DNA from: Anaerolineales bacterium
Lineage (GTDB): Bacteria > Chloroflexota > Anaerolineae > Anaerolineales > UBA11858
Length of the DNA: 64,000 bases
NCBI GenBank assembly: GCA_028278545.1
Contig: JANQED010000152.1
Span: 62,001-126,000, forward strand
Direction: 5' to 3'
Part shown: positions 26,401 to 33,373 of the stretch, piece after piece
How the letters are laid out: the number at the start of each line of letters is the position of its first letter
Numbering within the stretch: the stretch's first letter is position 1
Notes under the pieces: model-generated
What the model was told of the DNA's origin: nothing
Databases searched by the model: none
Seen by the model: only the letters and a program-made list of their open reading frames with translations
Program-made: the position numbers and the translations under genes

Positions 26401-27567
26401 CCCGGGCATCAGCCGCCCGGTGAAATGATCCACGATGATCACCTTGCGCCCCTGGACGACGTAATCTTTGTTGCGCCTGTAGACGTATTCAGCATTCAGC
26501 GCCTGTTGCAAATACCCCAGCAATTGGGCCTGCTCGGGCGTAATATCTTCGGGGCGCTCAGGGTCGCGTAAAGCCAGGCCCAAGACTTGTTCAACGTGCG
26601 TTTCACCGATCTGAGTCAGGGAAATGCTGCGATTGCGCTCGTTGATCTCGTAATCTTCTGATCGGAGCTGCTTAACCACCCGCGCCATGCGGGTGTAATT
26701 CTCGCTATCCTCATGAGACGGCCCTGAGATGATCAAGGGGGTGCGGGCCTCATCAATCAGCACATTGTCCACCTCGTCGATGATGGCGTAATGATGCCCC
26801 CGCTGAACGCGCTCATCGAGGGTCATTTTCATATTGTCGCGCAGATAATCGAACCCAAACTCGTTGTTCGTGCCATAAGTGATATCGACAGCGTAGGCCT
26901 CCCGCCGGGGCACCATCTGGAGTTGATGCTGGTCCTCATGGGGGGAGGATTTCTCCAAATCCACCAGGAAGGCTTTCTGACCGTGTTCGGTGCGGGCAGC
27001 CATTTGCAGGACGCCGATACTCAACCCCAATAGCCGATAGATTGGCGCCATCCAGCGGGCGTCACGACGGGCCAGGTAATCATTAACCGTGATCAGGTGG
27101 ACTCCGCGTCCCACAGGGATACCATCAAGAGGGCTGAACTCCCACCCCTGGGGATCATCGCCCCACGTTTGGCGTGCTGCTGCTTCCCAGGGGGGATTCA
27201 AGCTCAGGGCATTCAAATAAAGCGGCAAGGTCGCCGTCAGGGTTTTCCCTTCACCGGTGCGCATTTCAGCGACAATAGCCTGGTGCATGGCGATCCCACC
27301 GATCACCTGCACATCATAATGACGCTGACCGATGGTCCTCTTGCTGGCTTCGCGCACCGTGGCAAACGCCTCGGGCAGGAGATCATCCAGGCTCTCCCCC
27401 TTTGCCGAGCGCAGCCGAAATTCCCCGGTTTTTGCGCTCAGTTCTTCGGTACTCAGGGATTCAAACTGGGATTCTAGCGCATTGACACGGTCAACGACTT
27501 CGGTGAACTCTTCAAGCAATTTCTGATGAGGATCTCCACCCACCGCGCGGATAATACGTTTTAGCAT
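23431..27567 (-). CDS. secA: preprotein translocase subunit SecA, greatly enlarged
   Basis: A 1378-residue SecA motor that drives proteins through SecYEG; most SecAs are 800-950 residues. Core motifs are intact: Walker A AEMRTGEGKT (100-109), IDEVDNVLIDEARTPLIISG (Walker B at 264-267), TNMAGRGVDIKLGG, GSERHEARRIDNQLRGRAAR and the C-terminal helical region LWIDYLTQMEALRVAIGLEA. Extra length comes from an insertion of about 30 residues after Walker A (about 122-153), inserts in the preprotein-binding and second motor regions, and about 300 residues in the helical scaffold/wing. The usual Zn-binding Cys tail is absent; it ends in a Lys/Arg run (KKKRRRRRRKK). The start has AAGGTG 8 nt upstream. 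Confidence 0.95.
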   Translation of the reverse strand: MLKRIIRAVGGDPHQKLLEEFTEVVDRVNALESQFESLSTEELSAKTGEFRLRSAKGESLDDLLPEAFATVREASKRTIGQRHYDVQVIGGIAMHQAIVAEMRTGEGKTLTATLPLYLNALSLNPPWEAAARQTWGDDPQGWEFSPLDGIPVGRGVHLITVNDYLARRDARWMAPIYRLLGLSIGVLQMAARTEHGQKAFLVDLEKSSPHEDQHQLQMVPRREAYAVDITYGTNNEFGFDYLRDNMKMTLDERVQRGHHYAIIDEVDNVLIDEARTPLIISGPSHEDSENYTRMARVVKQLRSEDYEINERNRSISLTQIGETHVEQVLGLALRDPERPEDITPEQAQLLGYLQQALNAEYVYRRNKDYVVQGRKVIIVDHFTGRLMPGRRWSDGLHQAVEAKEGVPIESENVTYATITIQNYFRMYEKLAGMTGTAVTEAEEFNEIYSLDAIAIPTNLDYEASREDSVFVTLQDRDEYNYKYTYYTYKDDPAHTPVFWKRKDYPDVIYRSEEAKLRAIVQEILAYHVIGRPILVGTTSVELSERVSRRLEGLLVRRLAQTLLVRDAWFEKTGTVEDGRQIGELLPLTAPLDGLKTPELRQVIRDEELELSLTPSDDANLERLLQILGLASSYKERLADVLQGGISHQVLNARKHTEESQIIAGAGAFGAVTIATNMAGRGVDIKLGGELAEEVISTVNRVLKRNGYDESYDMTMEARREALLALSADDYGIYAGEIEYFLQHMEEKDRVRASGGLHVVGSERHEARRIDNQLRGRAARQGDPGSSRFYLSLEDELMVRFGGQQMEGLLTRMNVDEALPITNQLVSRVVESSQTRVEGANFDVRKHLLEYDDVLNTQRAKIYGQRDRILTKADLSEDVTGMLQEEVLRRVPEALEDEEGPWKLLSWLDQIQPPVPLREGFFPSYTLKLLLESLKDGQPELEAAQAQAALVKLARQSIQAEEEHLLHTVDGLLENSKLSLENQLSERLETLEMFIEGLSLSDETDTRSPQQLSQEMVELLHLPLQISPEIMRSVKDDPHEMGDKLRDLVQGAMQTLTITRLIGAVERVLKTPLGLDPGDLFGKDWDQLADEILGAIQNIYGERLTTNIGEDDSPGQIARDVQASLSRIDSEVLSESDLLNLMLLLPQGRRQAFDKKTHKRVWLQTSRLTFIHAAARAMESHISEEITADVLAHLENAQETIHGEWGRTELARLGDTQLGVLDQSARDGLIQALGEEVFQAVQEQPVSSLDEALRDQIADELGRQALTKIYKELLLRVISNLWIDYLTQMEALRVAIGLEAYAQRDPLVQYKTRAFEMFQNLLWDMRISMVTRMFTFRPADVSSVQVEVQKTAVPEPQAPQEDAQPTAAKKKRRRRRRKK

Positions 27568-27603
27568 AAACTACACCTTTATGGCATAAAAAACGAGGCA
27601 CTG

Positions 27604-27618
27604 AGACGTCAGAAGTCT
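27604..27618. repeat. short palindromic repeat, copy 1
   Basis: AGACGTCAGAAGTCT, an imperfect palindrome followed by AGATA, between secA and murJ. It is similar in the same orientation to copy 2 at 27684 (GAGAC-TC---GTCT-GATA in both). Possibly a dispersed extragenic palindrome. Confidence 0.4.
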
Positions 27619-27683
27619 AGATAAGCCACTTTTGGGGCAAAGGGGCGGTGAAATCATGTTGAACTGACGTGAAATTTGCCGTG

Positions 27684-27697
27684 AGACTTCCGAGTCT
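27684..27697. repeat. short palindromic repeat, copy 2
   Basis: AGACTTCCGAGTCT, 5-bp perfect arms and a 4-nt loop, followed by GGATA. Direct-orientation partner of copy 1 in the secA-murJ interval. Nothing else is seen in the 27568-27784 stretch. Confidence 0.4.
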
Positions 27698-27784
27698 GGA
27701 TATTTTCGAACGAACCGGCGCGATTATAGCATTAAAGGACGTAAGACCGACACGCCCCCCTGCGCCTCCGTTCCCGACCTCAGT

Positions 27785-27810
27785 CCGCCGACGGCGGTCT
27801 CTGATATAAT
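27785..27810 (+). promoter_or_regulatory. murJ leaderless promoter with upstream hairpin
   Basis: A perfect extended -10 TGATATAAT (27802-27810) is followed by just 6 nt before the murJ ATG at 27817, so the mRNA should begin at the start codon. Immediately upstream is a GC hairpin CCGCC-gac-GGCGG (27785-27797) in place of a recognisable -35. Confidence 0.6.
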
Positions 27811-27816
27811 CCCGCC

Positions 27817-29403
27817 ATGAGCACAGAAACCCCCTCCGCGGGCAGACAGATCGCTCGCGCTGCTGGCCTAGTGATGGCGGCCTTTGTTTTCAGCCAAATC
27901 GCCGGACTGGTCCGACAGATTGTGATCACCAATGCCTTTGGCACCGGCCCAGAAATGGATGCTTTCAGCGCGGCCAACCGGGTGGCAGAGACTTTGTTCA
28001 CCCTTGTTGCTGGCGGGGCTTTGGGATCAGCATTCATCCCCACCTTTACCGAATTGCTGACCAAAGAAAAGAAGCGTGAAGCCTGGCGGTTAGCCTCGGC
28101 GGTGGGCAACTGGGTGCTCATCATTCTGATCGCGCTGAGCGTGCTGATCGCCATCTTTGCCCCTCAGATTGTGCGACACATCTTAGCCCCGGGCTTCGCT
28201 GAGGACCCCGCACTGGAAGCGCTGACCATCCATCTTGTGCGGATCATGCTGCCCTCAGCAGCCTTGTTCGGCCTGAGCGGTCTGGTGATGGGGATTCTAA
28301 ATTCTCACCAGGTCTTTTTCGTCCCCGCTCTGACTCCCTCAATGTACCAAATCGGCATGATCTTCGGGGTGTTGGTGCTCTCCCCCCGCATGGGGATCGA
28401 CGGCCTGGCATGGGGAGTCGTCATGGGGGCAGCCGCCCATCTTCTATTACAGATCCCGACGCTGCTCAAACAAGGCGGGGGGTACTCTTTCACACTGGGC
28501 TTGAAGATGGCCCCGGTACGAGAAGTGGTGCGCCTGATGGGGCCGCGCCTGCTGGGAGTAGCCGTGGTGCAGCTCAATTTCTGGGTCAATATCCGCCTGG
28601 CATCAGAGATGCAGGAGGGCAGCGTCACCGGCGTGACATTGGCCTTCATCCTGATGCTGATGCCCCAGGCGGCCATCGCTCAATCCATCGCCACAGCCGC
28701 CATGCCAACGCTGGCAGCCCAATACGCCCGCGGGAAACTGGACGAAGTCCGCTCGTCGTTGGCCGGGAGCACCCGCGGTGTGCTGCTGCTTTCCATCCCT
28801 GCCTCTATCGGGCTGATCCTGCTGCGCGAGCCGATTGTCACGCTGCTGTATCAGCGCGGCGAGTTCACCGCACACTCAACAACATTGGTGGCCTGGGCGC
28901 TGCTCTGGTATGCCGCGGGGCTGGTGGGACACTCAGTGATGGAGGTCTTGGCCCGAGCCTTTTACGCCTTGCACGACACCAAGACCCCCGTCATCGTGGG
29001 TGTGATCGCCATGAGCCTGAACGTGGCCTTTAGCTTCGCTTTCGCCGCTCTTTTCAGGCAAATCGGCTGGATGCCGCACGGCGGGCTGGCGTTGGCCAAC
29101 TCACTGGCCACAGCCCTTGAAACCATCGCTCTGCTGGTGCTGATGCGGCGACGCCTGGGCGGGCTGGAGGGCCGCAGAATCCTTCAAGGCGCGCTAAAAG
29201 GGACCGCGGCGGTGGCGGTGATGGGGCTGGTTCTGTGGGGCTGGTCGAGCTATTTCGGCGGGCGCTCCGCCTGGCTGGTCGGGGGTGGTGGCATCGCCCT
29301 GGGGGGTGTGGTTTATGGTCTGATGGTGGTATTGCTCAAGGTGGAGGAAGCGAAGGATGCGCTCAATATCATCCAACGACGCTTACAAGGGGTGAGCGGT
29401 TAA
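27817..29403 (+). CDS. murJ: lipid II flippase MurJ (MviN)
   Basis: A 528-residue integral membrane protein of the MOP exporter superfamily that moves lipid II across the membrane for peptidoglycan synthesis. The first helix and loop ARAAGLVMAAFVFSQIAGLV with NAFGTGPEMDAFSAANR and GGALGSAFIPTF are MurJ signatures; REPIVTLLYQRGEF and ARAFYALHDTKTPV carry further conserved residues. About 14 helices are predicted. Together with murI and glmS in this window it shows that the organism builds peptidoglycan. The promoter gives a leaderless mRNA. Confidence 0.95.
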   Translation: MSTETPSAGRQIARAAGLVMAAFVFSQIAGLVRQIVITNAFGTGPEMDAFSAANRVAETLFTLVAGGALGSAFIPTFTELLTKEKKREAWRLASAVGNWVLIILIALSVLIAIFAPQIVRHILAPGFAEDPALEALTIHLVRIMLPSAALFGLSGLVMGILNSHQVFFVPALTPSMYQIGMIFGVLVLSPRMGIDGLAWGVVMGAAAHLLLQIPTLLKQGGGYSFTLGLKMAPVREVVRLMGPRLLGVAVVQLNFWVNIRLASEMQEGSVTGVTLAFILMLMPQAAIAQSIATAAMPTLAAQYARGKLDEVRSSLAGSTRGVLLLSIPASIGLILLREPIVTLLYQRGEFTAHSTTLVAWALLWYAAGLVGHSVMEVLARAFYALHDTKTPVIVGVIAMSLNVAFSFAFAALFRQIGWMPHGGLALANSLATALETIALLVLMRRRLGGLEGRRILQGALKGTAAVAVMGLVLWGWSSYFGGRSAWLVGGGGIALGGVVYGLMVVLLKVEEAKDALNIIQRRLQGVSG

Positions 29404-29456
29404 AATCCTCAACAATTATTCAGCTTGAAATTAGATGATCTCTAAAAGCTCGTCCA

Positions 29457-29478
29457 CCCTGAGACAGAGTCGAAGGGG
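29457..29478. repeat. degenerate CCCTGAG...GTCGAAGGGG element
   Basis: CCCTGAGACAGAGTCGAAGG fits a short extragenic palindrome type (CCCTGAG-n-AGTCGAAGGG). A related degenerate copy is at 36652. The rest of the interval 29404-29557 shows nothing else. Confidence 0.35.
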
Positions 29479-29557
29479 CTAACCGAGCGCAATCTCTCTT
29501 AAGTCCGCGTCGCTTCCGTTCCGCTCTTTCAGCGCACCTTGTATACCCCACTGTTTT

Positions 29558-30019
29558 TCACCCCCACATGTACCAGAAGAACTGCGCGAGGGCGATTCCC
29601 AACAAAGTCCCTGCCAGGGCTTCTACGGGGGTATGTCCCAGCACTTCTTTCAACTGCTCTTGAGTCTCGTGCGTGGGAGGATGGCCCTCGCTTAGGTCCC
29701 TGATGATGGCATTGATCAACTCGGCATGTTTACCTGCCTGACGCCGGATGCCCGTAGCATCATAGATAACGATGATCGCCAGAACAACCGCCAAAGCAAA
29801 TAACGCGGTACCATAGCCCTCGAACAGCCCAATAGCGTGCGCGGTGGCAGCGACCAGCGCGGAATGGGAACTGGGCATCCCCCCGGCCCGGAGGAGCAAG
29901 GCCCAATCCCACCGGCGCGTGCGCAGATAGCCTATGGGGGGTTTCAGAATCTGGGCCAGGAGCCAGGCGGCCATCGCAACCCAAAAGACATAGTTTTGAA
30001 ACAGGGAAGCTAAATTCAT
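29558..30019 (-). CDS. divergent PAP2-family membrane protein (YuiD-like)
   Basis: A 153-residue membrane protein of the DUF212/YuiD group. It has hydrophobic helices and the family motifs KPPIGYLRTRRWDW, RAGGMPSSHSALVAA, YDATGIRRQAGKHAELIN and LGHTPVEALAG. It is related to PAP2 acid phosphatases (the PSSH-type motif with later His) but has no proven reaction; a phosphatase acting on a polyprenyl or lipid phosphate is possible. Its ATG overlaps the xseB stop by four bases, so it is the last gene of the exonuclease VII operon. Confidence 0.85.
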   Translation of the reverse strand: MNLASLFQNYVFWVAMAAWLLAQILKPPIGYLRTRRWDWALLLRAGGMPSSHSALVAATAHAIGLFEGYGTALFALAVVLAIIVIYDATGIRRQAGKHAELINAIIRDLSEGHPPTHETQEQLKEVLGHTPVEALAGTLLGIALAQFFWYMWG

Positions 30020-30249
30020 TCGTCCAATTCGAAATCTGTGATCTCATCCCCGGCAAGCTGCTTGGTCTTTAGCTCAGCTTTATCCAGCAACGATGCGCAG
30101 TGACGGGCAAGCTCTTGGCCGCGCTCGAACTTGTTCAGGATTTCATCCAGGGTCTGTTCGTCAGCTTCCAGGGTGTTGATAATGGTCTCCAACTCGGTGA
30201 AAGCCTCTTCGTAAGTCAGTTCTTCAACGGGGGGACGTTTTTTACTCAT
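30016..30249 (-). CDS. xseB: exodeoxyribonuclease VII small subunit
   Basis: A 77-residue helical protein. TYEEAFTELETIINTLEADE and FERGQELARHCASLLDKAEL match XseB, which binds several copies to each XseA to form the single-strand exonuclease. An acidic tail follows. It overlaps the upstream membrane-protein gene by 8 nt and the downstream PAP2-like gene by 4 nt, so stoichiometry is probably controlled by translational coupling. Confidence 0.92.
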   Translation of the reverse strand: MSKKRPPVEELTYEEAFTELETIINTLEADEQTLDEILNKFERGQELARHCASLLDKAELKTKQLAGDEITDFELDE

Positions 30250-30685
30250 GTGAATTTCCTTCCAGCGGGAATTTCTCCATCATCAGTTTCAGCGAGGCCT
30301 CAGCAGACAAGGTATCATCTACCAAGGATACCCATTGATCTGGGTCAATACCTTGCTCAGAGATTATTTGCTTCATCTCGGGTGCTATGCTCTCTCGGTA
30401 AATGCGTACCATATTGGTGTAGCGGGCGCGCAAGGCCAGTAATGAAGACACACCTATTGCAATAAGTACAGTCATGATCAAGGCGATCAACGCAGTAACC
30501 CAGTGACTCAACAACCAGGTCACCGTGACGACGACGCCGACAACTAAACCGCTCAACAGGCAACCCAGGTTGAAGGCTCGCGCCGCGATGGCGGCGGACT
30601 CGTCGAGCAACTGGGTATTGAGTTCTTCGATGAGGTCGGAGAGAGAAGCCTGGTTGTGGGCAGTAACATTCTCGTTCGTGGTCAT
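30242..30685 (-). CDS. two-span membrane protein inside the exonuclease VII operon
   Basis: A 147-residue protein with a helical polar N-terminus (SLSDLIEELNTQLLDESAAI), two closely spaced helices (about 41-61 and 65-87) and a cytoplasmic C-terminal domain with RIYRESIAPEMKQIISEQGI. I do not recognise a family. It lies 4 nt after xseA and overlaps xseB by 8 nt, so it is made together with both nuclease subunits, which are normally adjacent or unlinked. Whether it brings the nuclease to the membrane is speculation. Confidence 0.7.
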   Translation of the reverse strand: MTTNENVTAHNQASLSDLIEELNTQLLDESAAIAARAFNLGCLLSGLVVGVVVTVTWLLSHWVTALIALIMTVLIAIGVSSLLALRARYTNMVRIYRESIAPEMKQIISEQGIDPDQWVSLVDDTLSAEASLKLMMEKFPLEGNSHE

Positions 30686-30689
30686 TTTT

Positions 30690-31916
30690 CTATGCTGGTG
30701 GTTTGCCGCCGCTTACCTCTACGCCAAATTCCCCATCACTGACGCGTACGTCCAGGGCATCCCCTGGCTCGACCTGGTTTACCGAACGCACACTGCGCCC
30801 ATCAGCGCCCGTAACCACCGCATAGCCGCGCGACAACACCGCCTGGGGGTTCAGGTCAGTCAGACGCTGTTCAGCGGCACCGAGGTGAGCGCGCTGCATA
30901 TCGAAATAATGCGTCAATGAGGTTATGGCACGGCGGGTCAATTCGTCCAGGCGCTGGCGATCACGCTGGATATGCGCTTCCGGCGAAAGCCGTCCCAACC
31001 GACCAGCCAGTTCATTTAGCCGCCAACGCTGTTCGCCGATTTCCGATTGGACGATCTGTGCTAAACGCCGGCTGGCCTCGTCGAGGTCGATGCGCAGGTC
31101 ATCGCGATTGGGGGTAGCTAACTCGGCAGCGGCAGTGGGGGTGGGCGCGCGCAGGTCGGCGACGAAATCGGCGATGGTGAAATCGGTCTCGTGGCCCACG
31201 CCGGTGATCACCGGGGCGTCCGAGGCAGCAATGGCGCGAGCGACGCCCTCGTCGTTGAAAGCCCACAGGTCTTCAATGGAGCCGCCGCCACGCGCCAGCA
31301 GGATCACGTCTGGGACGGCTGCCCGGTTGAGGTCACGCAGACCAGCCACAATTCCCGCGGGCGCCTCTCGGCCCTGGACCGGGCTGGGCGCTAAGATCAC
31401 TTCTACCAAAGGATACCGCCGGCGCAGGGTGTTCAGCATATCCCGCAGGGCGGCCCCTGTTGGGGATGTCACAATGCCGATCCTTCTGGGCCAACGCGGG
31501 AGGGGACGCTTGCGGTCTTCATCGAAGAGGCCTTCCGCTTCAAGCTTGGCTTTCAGTCGTAGGAACTCCTGATAGAGCGCGCCTTCCCCGAGAGGTTTGA
31601 TGGCATCCGCATAAAGCTGGTACTGCCCGCCAGTTTCATAGACGCTGACGCTGCCATGGACTTCGACAGAGTCACCTTCTTTAGGGAGATAGGAAAGCCG
31701 CTGGGCGTTGTTCCGCCACATCACGCAGCGCAAAGCGGCGCTCTCGTCTTTAACCGTGAAATAGAGGTGACCAGAGCGGGGCCTGGACAGATTTGAGATC
31801 TCGCCCTGCACCCAGAGATCAGCGAGGTTGTGATCGCTCTCCAGCAGATCGCGCAGGTAACGATTGACTTCGGACACCGTCCAGGCGCTGGGTGGAAACA
31901 AGGAAGGCTGTACCAT
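30690..31916 (-). CDS. xseA: exodeoxyribonuclease VII large subunit
   Basis: A 408-residue nuclease subunit. The N-terminal OB-fold (LWVQGEISNLSRPRSGHLYF) binds single-stranded DNA; the catalytic core has RRIGIVTSPTGAALRDMLNT, LARGGGSIEDLWAFNDE and GVGHETDFTIADFVADLRAP, and a long helical region follows. The frame is open to 32072, but family homology begins at MVQPSLFPPSAWTVSEVNRY and a -10 box lies 8 nt before the ATG at 31916, so the transcript appears leaderless and the longer start is rejected. Confidence 0.94.
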   Translation of the reverse strand: MVQPSLFPPSAWTVSEVNRYLRDLLESDHNLADLWVQGEISNLSRPRSGHLYFTVKDESAALRCVMWRNNAQRLSYLPKEGDSVEVHGSVSVYETGGQYQLYADAIKPLGEGALYQEFLRLKAKLEAEGLFDEDRKRPLPRWPRRIGIVTSPTGAALRDMLNTLRRRYPLVEVILAPSPVQGREAPAGIVAGLRDLNRAAVPDVILLARGGGSIEDLWAFNDEGVARAIAASDAPVITGVGHETDFTIADFVADLRAPTPTAAAELATPNRDDLRIDLDEASRRLAQIVQSEIGEQRWRLNELAGRLGRLSPEAHIQRDRQRLDELTRRAITSLTHYFDMQRAHLGAAEQRLTDLNPQAVLSRGYAVVTGADGRSVRSVNQVEPGDALDVRVSDGEFGVEVSGGKPPA

Positions 31917-31924
31917 GGTAAAAA

Positions 31925-31953
31925 AGTATACGACGAGTGAGCGATACCCGCAA
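31925..31953 (-). promoter_or_regulatory. xseA operon promoter (leaderless)
   Basis: On the minus strand TTGCGG (31953-31948), a 17-nt spacer and TATACT (31930-31925); then 8 nt to the ATG at 31916. The transcript would start at the initiation codon. Confidence 0.55.
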
Positions 31954-32000
31954 CGCTGGGACAATCCTATTCGCGAGGTGTTGAGAACCGAATGAACGTT

Positions 32001-32006
32001 TATAAT
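32001..32006 (+). promoter_or_regulatory. -10 box for the 32066 hydrolase gene
   Basis: A perfect TATAAT lies 59 nt before the hydrolase ATG and is divergent from the xseA promoter. TTGAGA lies upstream with a 14-nt spacer, shorter than ideal. Confidence 0.4.
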
Positions 32007-32065
32007 TGTCGCTCGGTACTGTAGGTGCACGTCCTGTTCGGGAAACGCCCTGGAGGCACATAAAA

Positions 32066-33055
32066 ATGGCATCGGTACGTATTCGTGAGCGCAGTTGGCG
32101 CTTTTATCGCAATTGGTTAATCCATTTCACAATGTGGGTGATCCTGTTGCTCATCGCACTAGGTGCAGCACGCCGTCCCTGGCCGCTGTATGTCTACCTG
32201 CTGCTGGCATACCCCGTCTATGTGGTCAGCGCGAGCATTTTTTACGCCTATCGAACCACACACCCAGGGGGACGTTTCGCCATGCGGCGAGTGACCCCAG
32301 AAGATGCCGGGATGGCCTATGAAAAGGTCGAGTTTCTCAGCCGAGATGGGCTCACCCTTTTCGGCTGGTATCTACCCGGCAATTCTAAAGGGACGATCAT
32401 CCTGGTGCATGGTCACGGAGGCAAGGGCATTGCCATGGTCTACCATGCCTCAGCCCTGGTGTCTAAGGGGTACAGCGTGTTGATGTATGACCAGCGCGCC
32501 CACGGGAGCAGCGAAGGCGATACCTGTACGGCGGGCTGGCGCGAAGTCGAGGATTTGTTGGGCGCAGTCGATTACCTCAAGACCAGAGCGGACGTGAACC
32601 CGGAGCGGATTGGCGTTCTAGGCATCTCCATGGGAGGCTTGGCGGCACTGCTCGCTGCCGCAAGGGAGCACGATATCCAGGCAGTTGTGGCAGAAGGCCC
32701 CAGCGCCGCTTCGCTGGATGACCACGGGGGGCGACAAAGATCATGGATTCGCTGGATCAACTATCCTTTCAATTGGCTGTTCTACAAAACGCTGGCATTT
32801 ATGAACGGCTCAGAGCCGCCCGAAGGCATCCTGGCTACCATTGCAAATATCTCTCCGCGCCCCATTCTGCTAATCACCGGTGGGAGCAAAAAGGAGCGCT
32901 ATTTCACAGAATTGTTCTTCCAAGCGGCTGCTGAGCCCAAGGATATCTGGGAAGTGCCCAATGCCCGTCACAACGAAGCCTACTTTCGTGACCCCAAAGC
33001 CTATCAAAAACGGATTGTACAATTTTTCAACCAGGCCCTGAGGATCGAAGGGTAA
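32066..33055 (+). CDS. membrane-anchored alpha/beta hydrolase (serine type)
   Basis: A 329-residue protein with one or two N-terminal membrane helices (WLIHFTMWVILLLIALGAAR; YVYLLLAYPVYVVSASIFYA), followed by a hydrolase domain: VHGHGGKG (oxyanion region), YDQRAHGSSEGD, nucleophile elbow GVLGISMGGLAAL with Ser, and NARHNEAYF with the catalytic His. The acid residue is less certain because LLITGGSKKER lacks the usual Asp after Gly. It is probably an esterase or peptidase-like hydrolase facing the cytoplasm or outside. GGAGG 9 nt upstream sets the ATG at 32066 (the frame opens at 32006). Confidence 0.8.
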   Translation: MASVRIRERSWRFYRNWLIHFTMWVILLLIALGAARRPWPLYVYLLLAYPVYVVSASIFYAYRTTHPGGRFAMRRVTPEDAGMAYEKVEFLSRDGLTLFGWYLPGNSKGTIILVHGHGGKGIAMVYHASALVSKGYSVLMYDQRAHGSSEGDTCTAGWREVEDLLGAVDYLKTRADVNPERIGVLGISMGGLAALLAAAREHDIQAVVAEGPSAASLDDHGGRQRSWIRWINYPFNWLFYKTLAFMNGSEPPEGILATIANISPRPILLITGGSKKERYFTELFFQAAAEPKDIWEVPNARHNEAYFRDPKAYQKRIVQFFNQALRIEG

Positions 33056-33101
33056 CATTTGCTATAATCAACATCGAAGAAGGCCGCACGGCAGCGCCGA
33101 T

Positions 33102-33131
33102 TTGACAAATTTAATACCTATTTGGTAAACT
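33102..33131 (+). promoter_or_regulatory. promoter of the SAM riboswitch operon
   Basis: TTGACA (33102-33107), an 18-nt spacer and TAAACT (33126-33131). Transcription would start near 33138, about 14 nt before the riboswitch P1 stem. Confidence 0.6.
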
Positions 33132-33151
33132 TTCGCTCAATACAGACTGAT

Positions 33152-33313
33152 CGCTCATCCAGAGAGGTGGAGGGACCGGCCCTGTGAACCCTCGGCAACC
33201 GAGTCTAGCCCCATAGTCGAACCGTCACCGGTCTTGCAATGCCCCAATCGACTATCTAACTCTTAGACTAATAAAGGTGCCAATTCCGGCAGGCATTTTG
33301 CCTGAGAGATGGG
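33152..33313 (+). promoter_or_regulatory. SAM-I (S-box) riboswitch aptamer
   Basis: The conserved core is easily read: CATCCAGAGAGGTGGAGGGA, CCGGCCC, the kink-turn region ending CTCGGCAACC, AAGGTGCCAATTCC and GAGAGATGGGAG. P1 pairs CTCATC (33154-33159) with GATGGG (33308-33313). The P3 arm is unusually long: AGTCTA/TAGACT (33202-33207 with 33264-33269), ATAGTCGA/TCGACTAT (33213-33220 with 33248-33255), and an inner hairpin ACCG/CGGT. It binds S-adenosylmethionine and controls the downstream methionine-cycle gene. Confidence 0.93.
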
Positions 33314-33333
33314 AGACACGAATCGAATTTGTG

Positions 33334-33356
33334 CCTCTCATACTGAGAGGTTTTTT
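33334..33356 (+). terminator. riboswitch expression-platform terminator
   Basis: CCTCTCA-tac-TGAGAGG followed by TTTTTT. The 5' arm CTCTCA can instead pair with TGAGAG at 33303-33308, which overlaps the 3' strand of P1; SAM binding would free the 5' arm for the terminator. A standard off-switch by transcription termination. Confidence 0.85.
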
Positions 33357-33373
33357 GTTGGCAGGAGAAACCC

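Noticed and set aside
30925-31572. 215-codon plus-strand frame inside xseA
   Set aside because: Antisense to the well-supported xseA coding frame, Arg/Ser-rich as expected for a shadow frame.
33063-33068. TATAAT before the riboswitch
   Set aside because: The pair TTGACA-18-TAAACT at 33102 gives a better fit to the start of the SAM aptamer; the upstream box would make a long leader.
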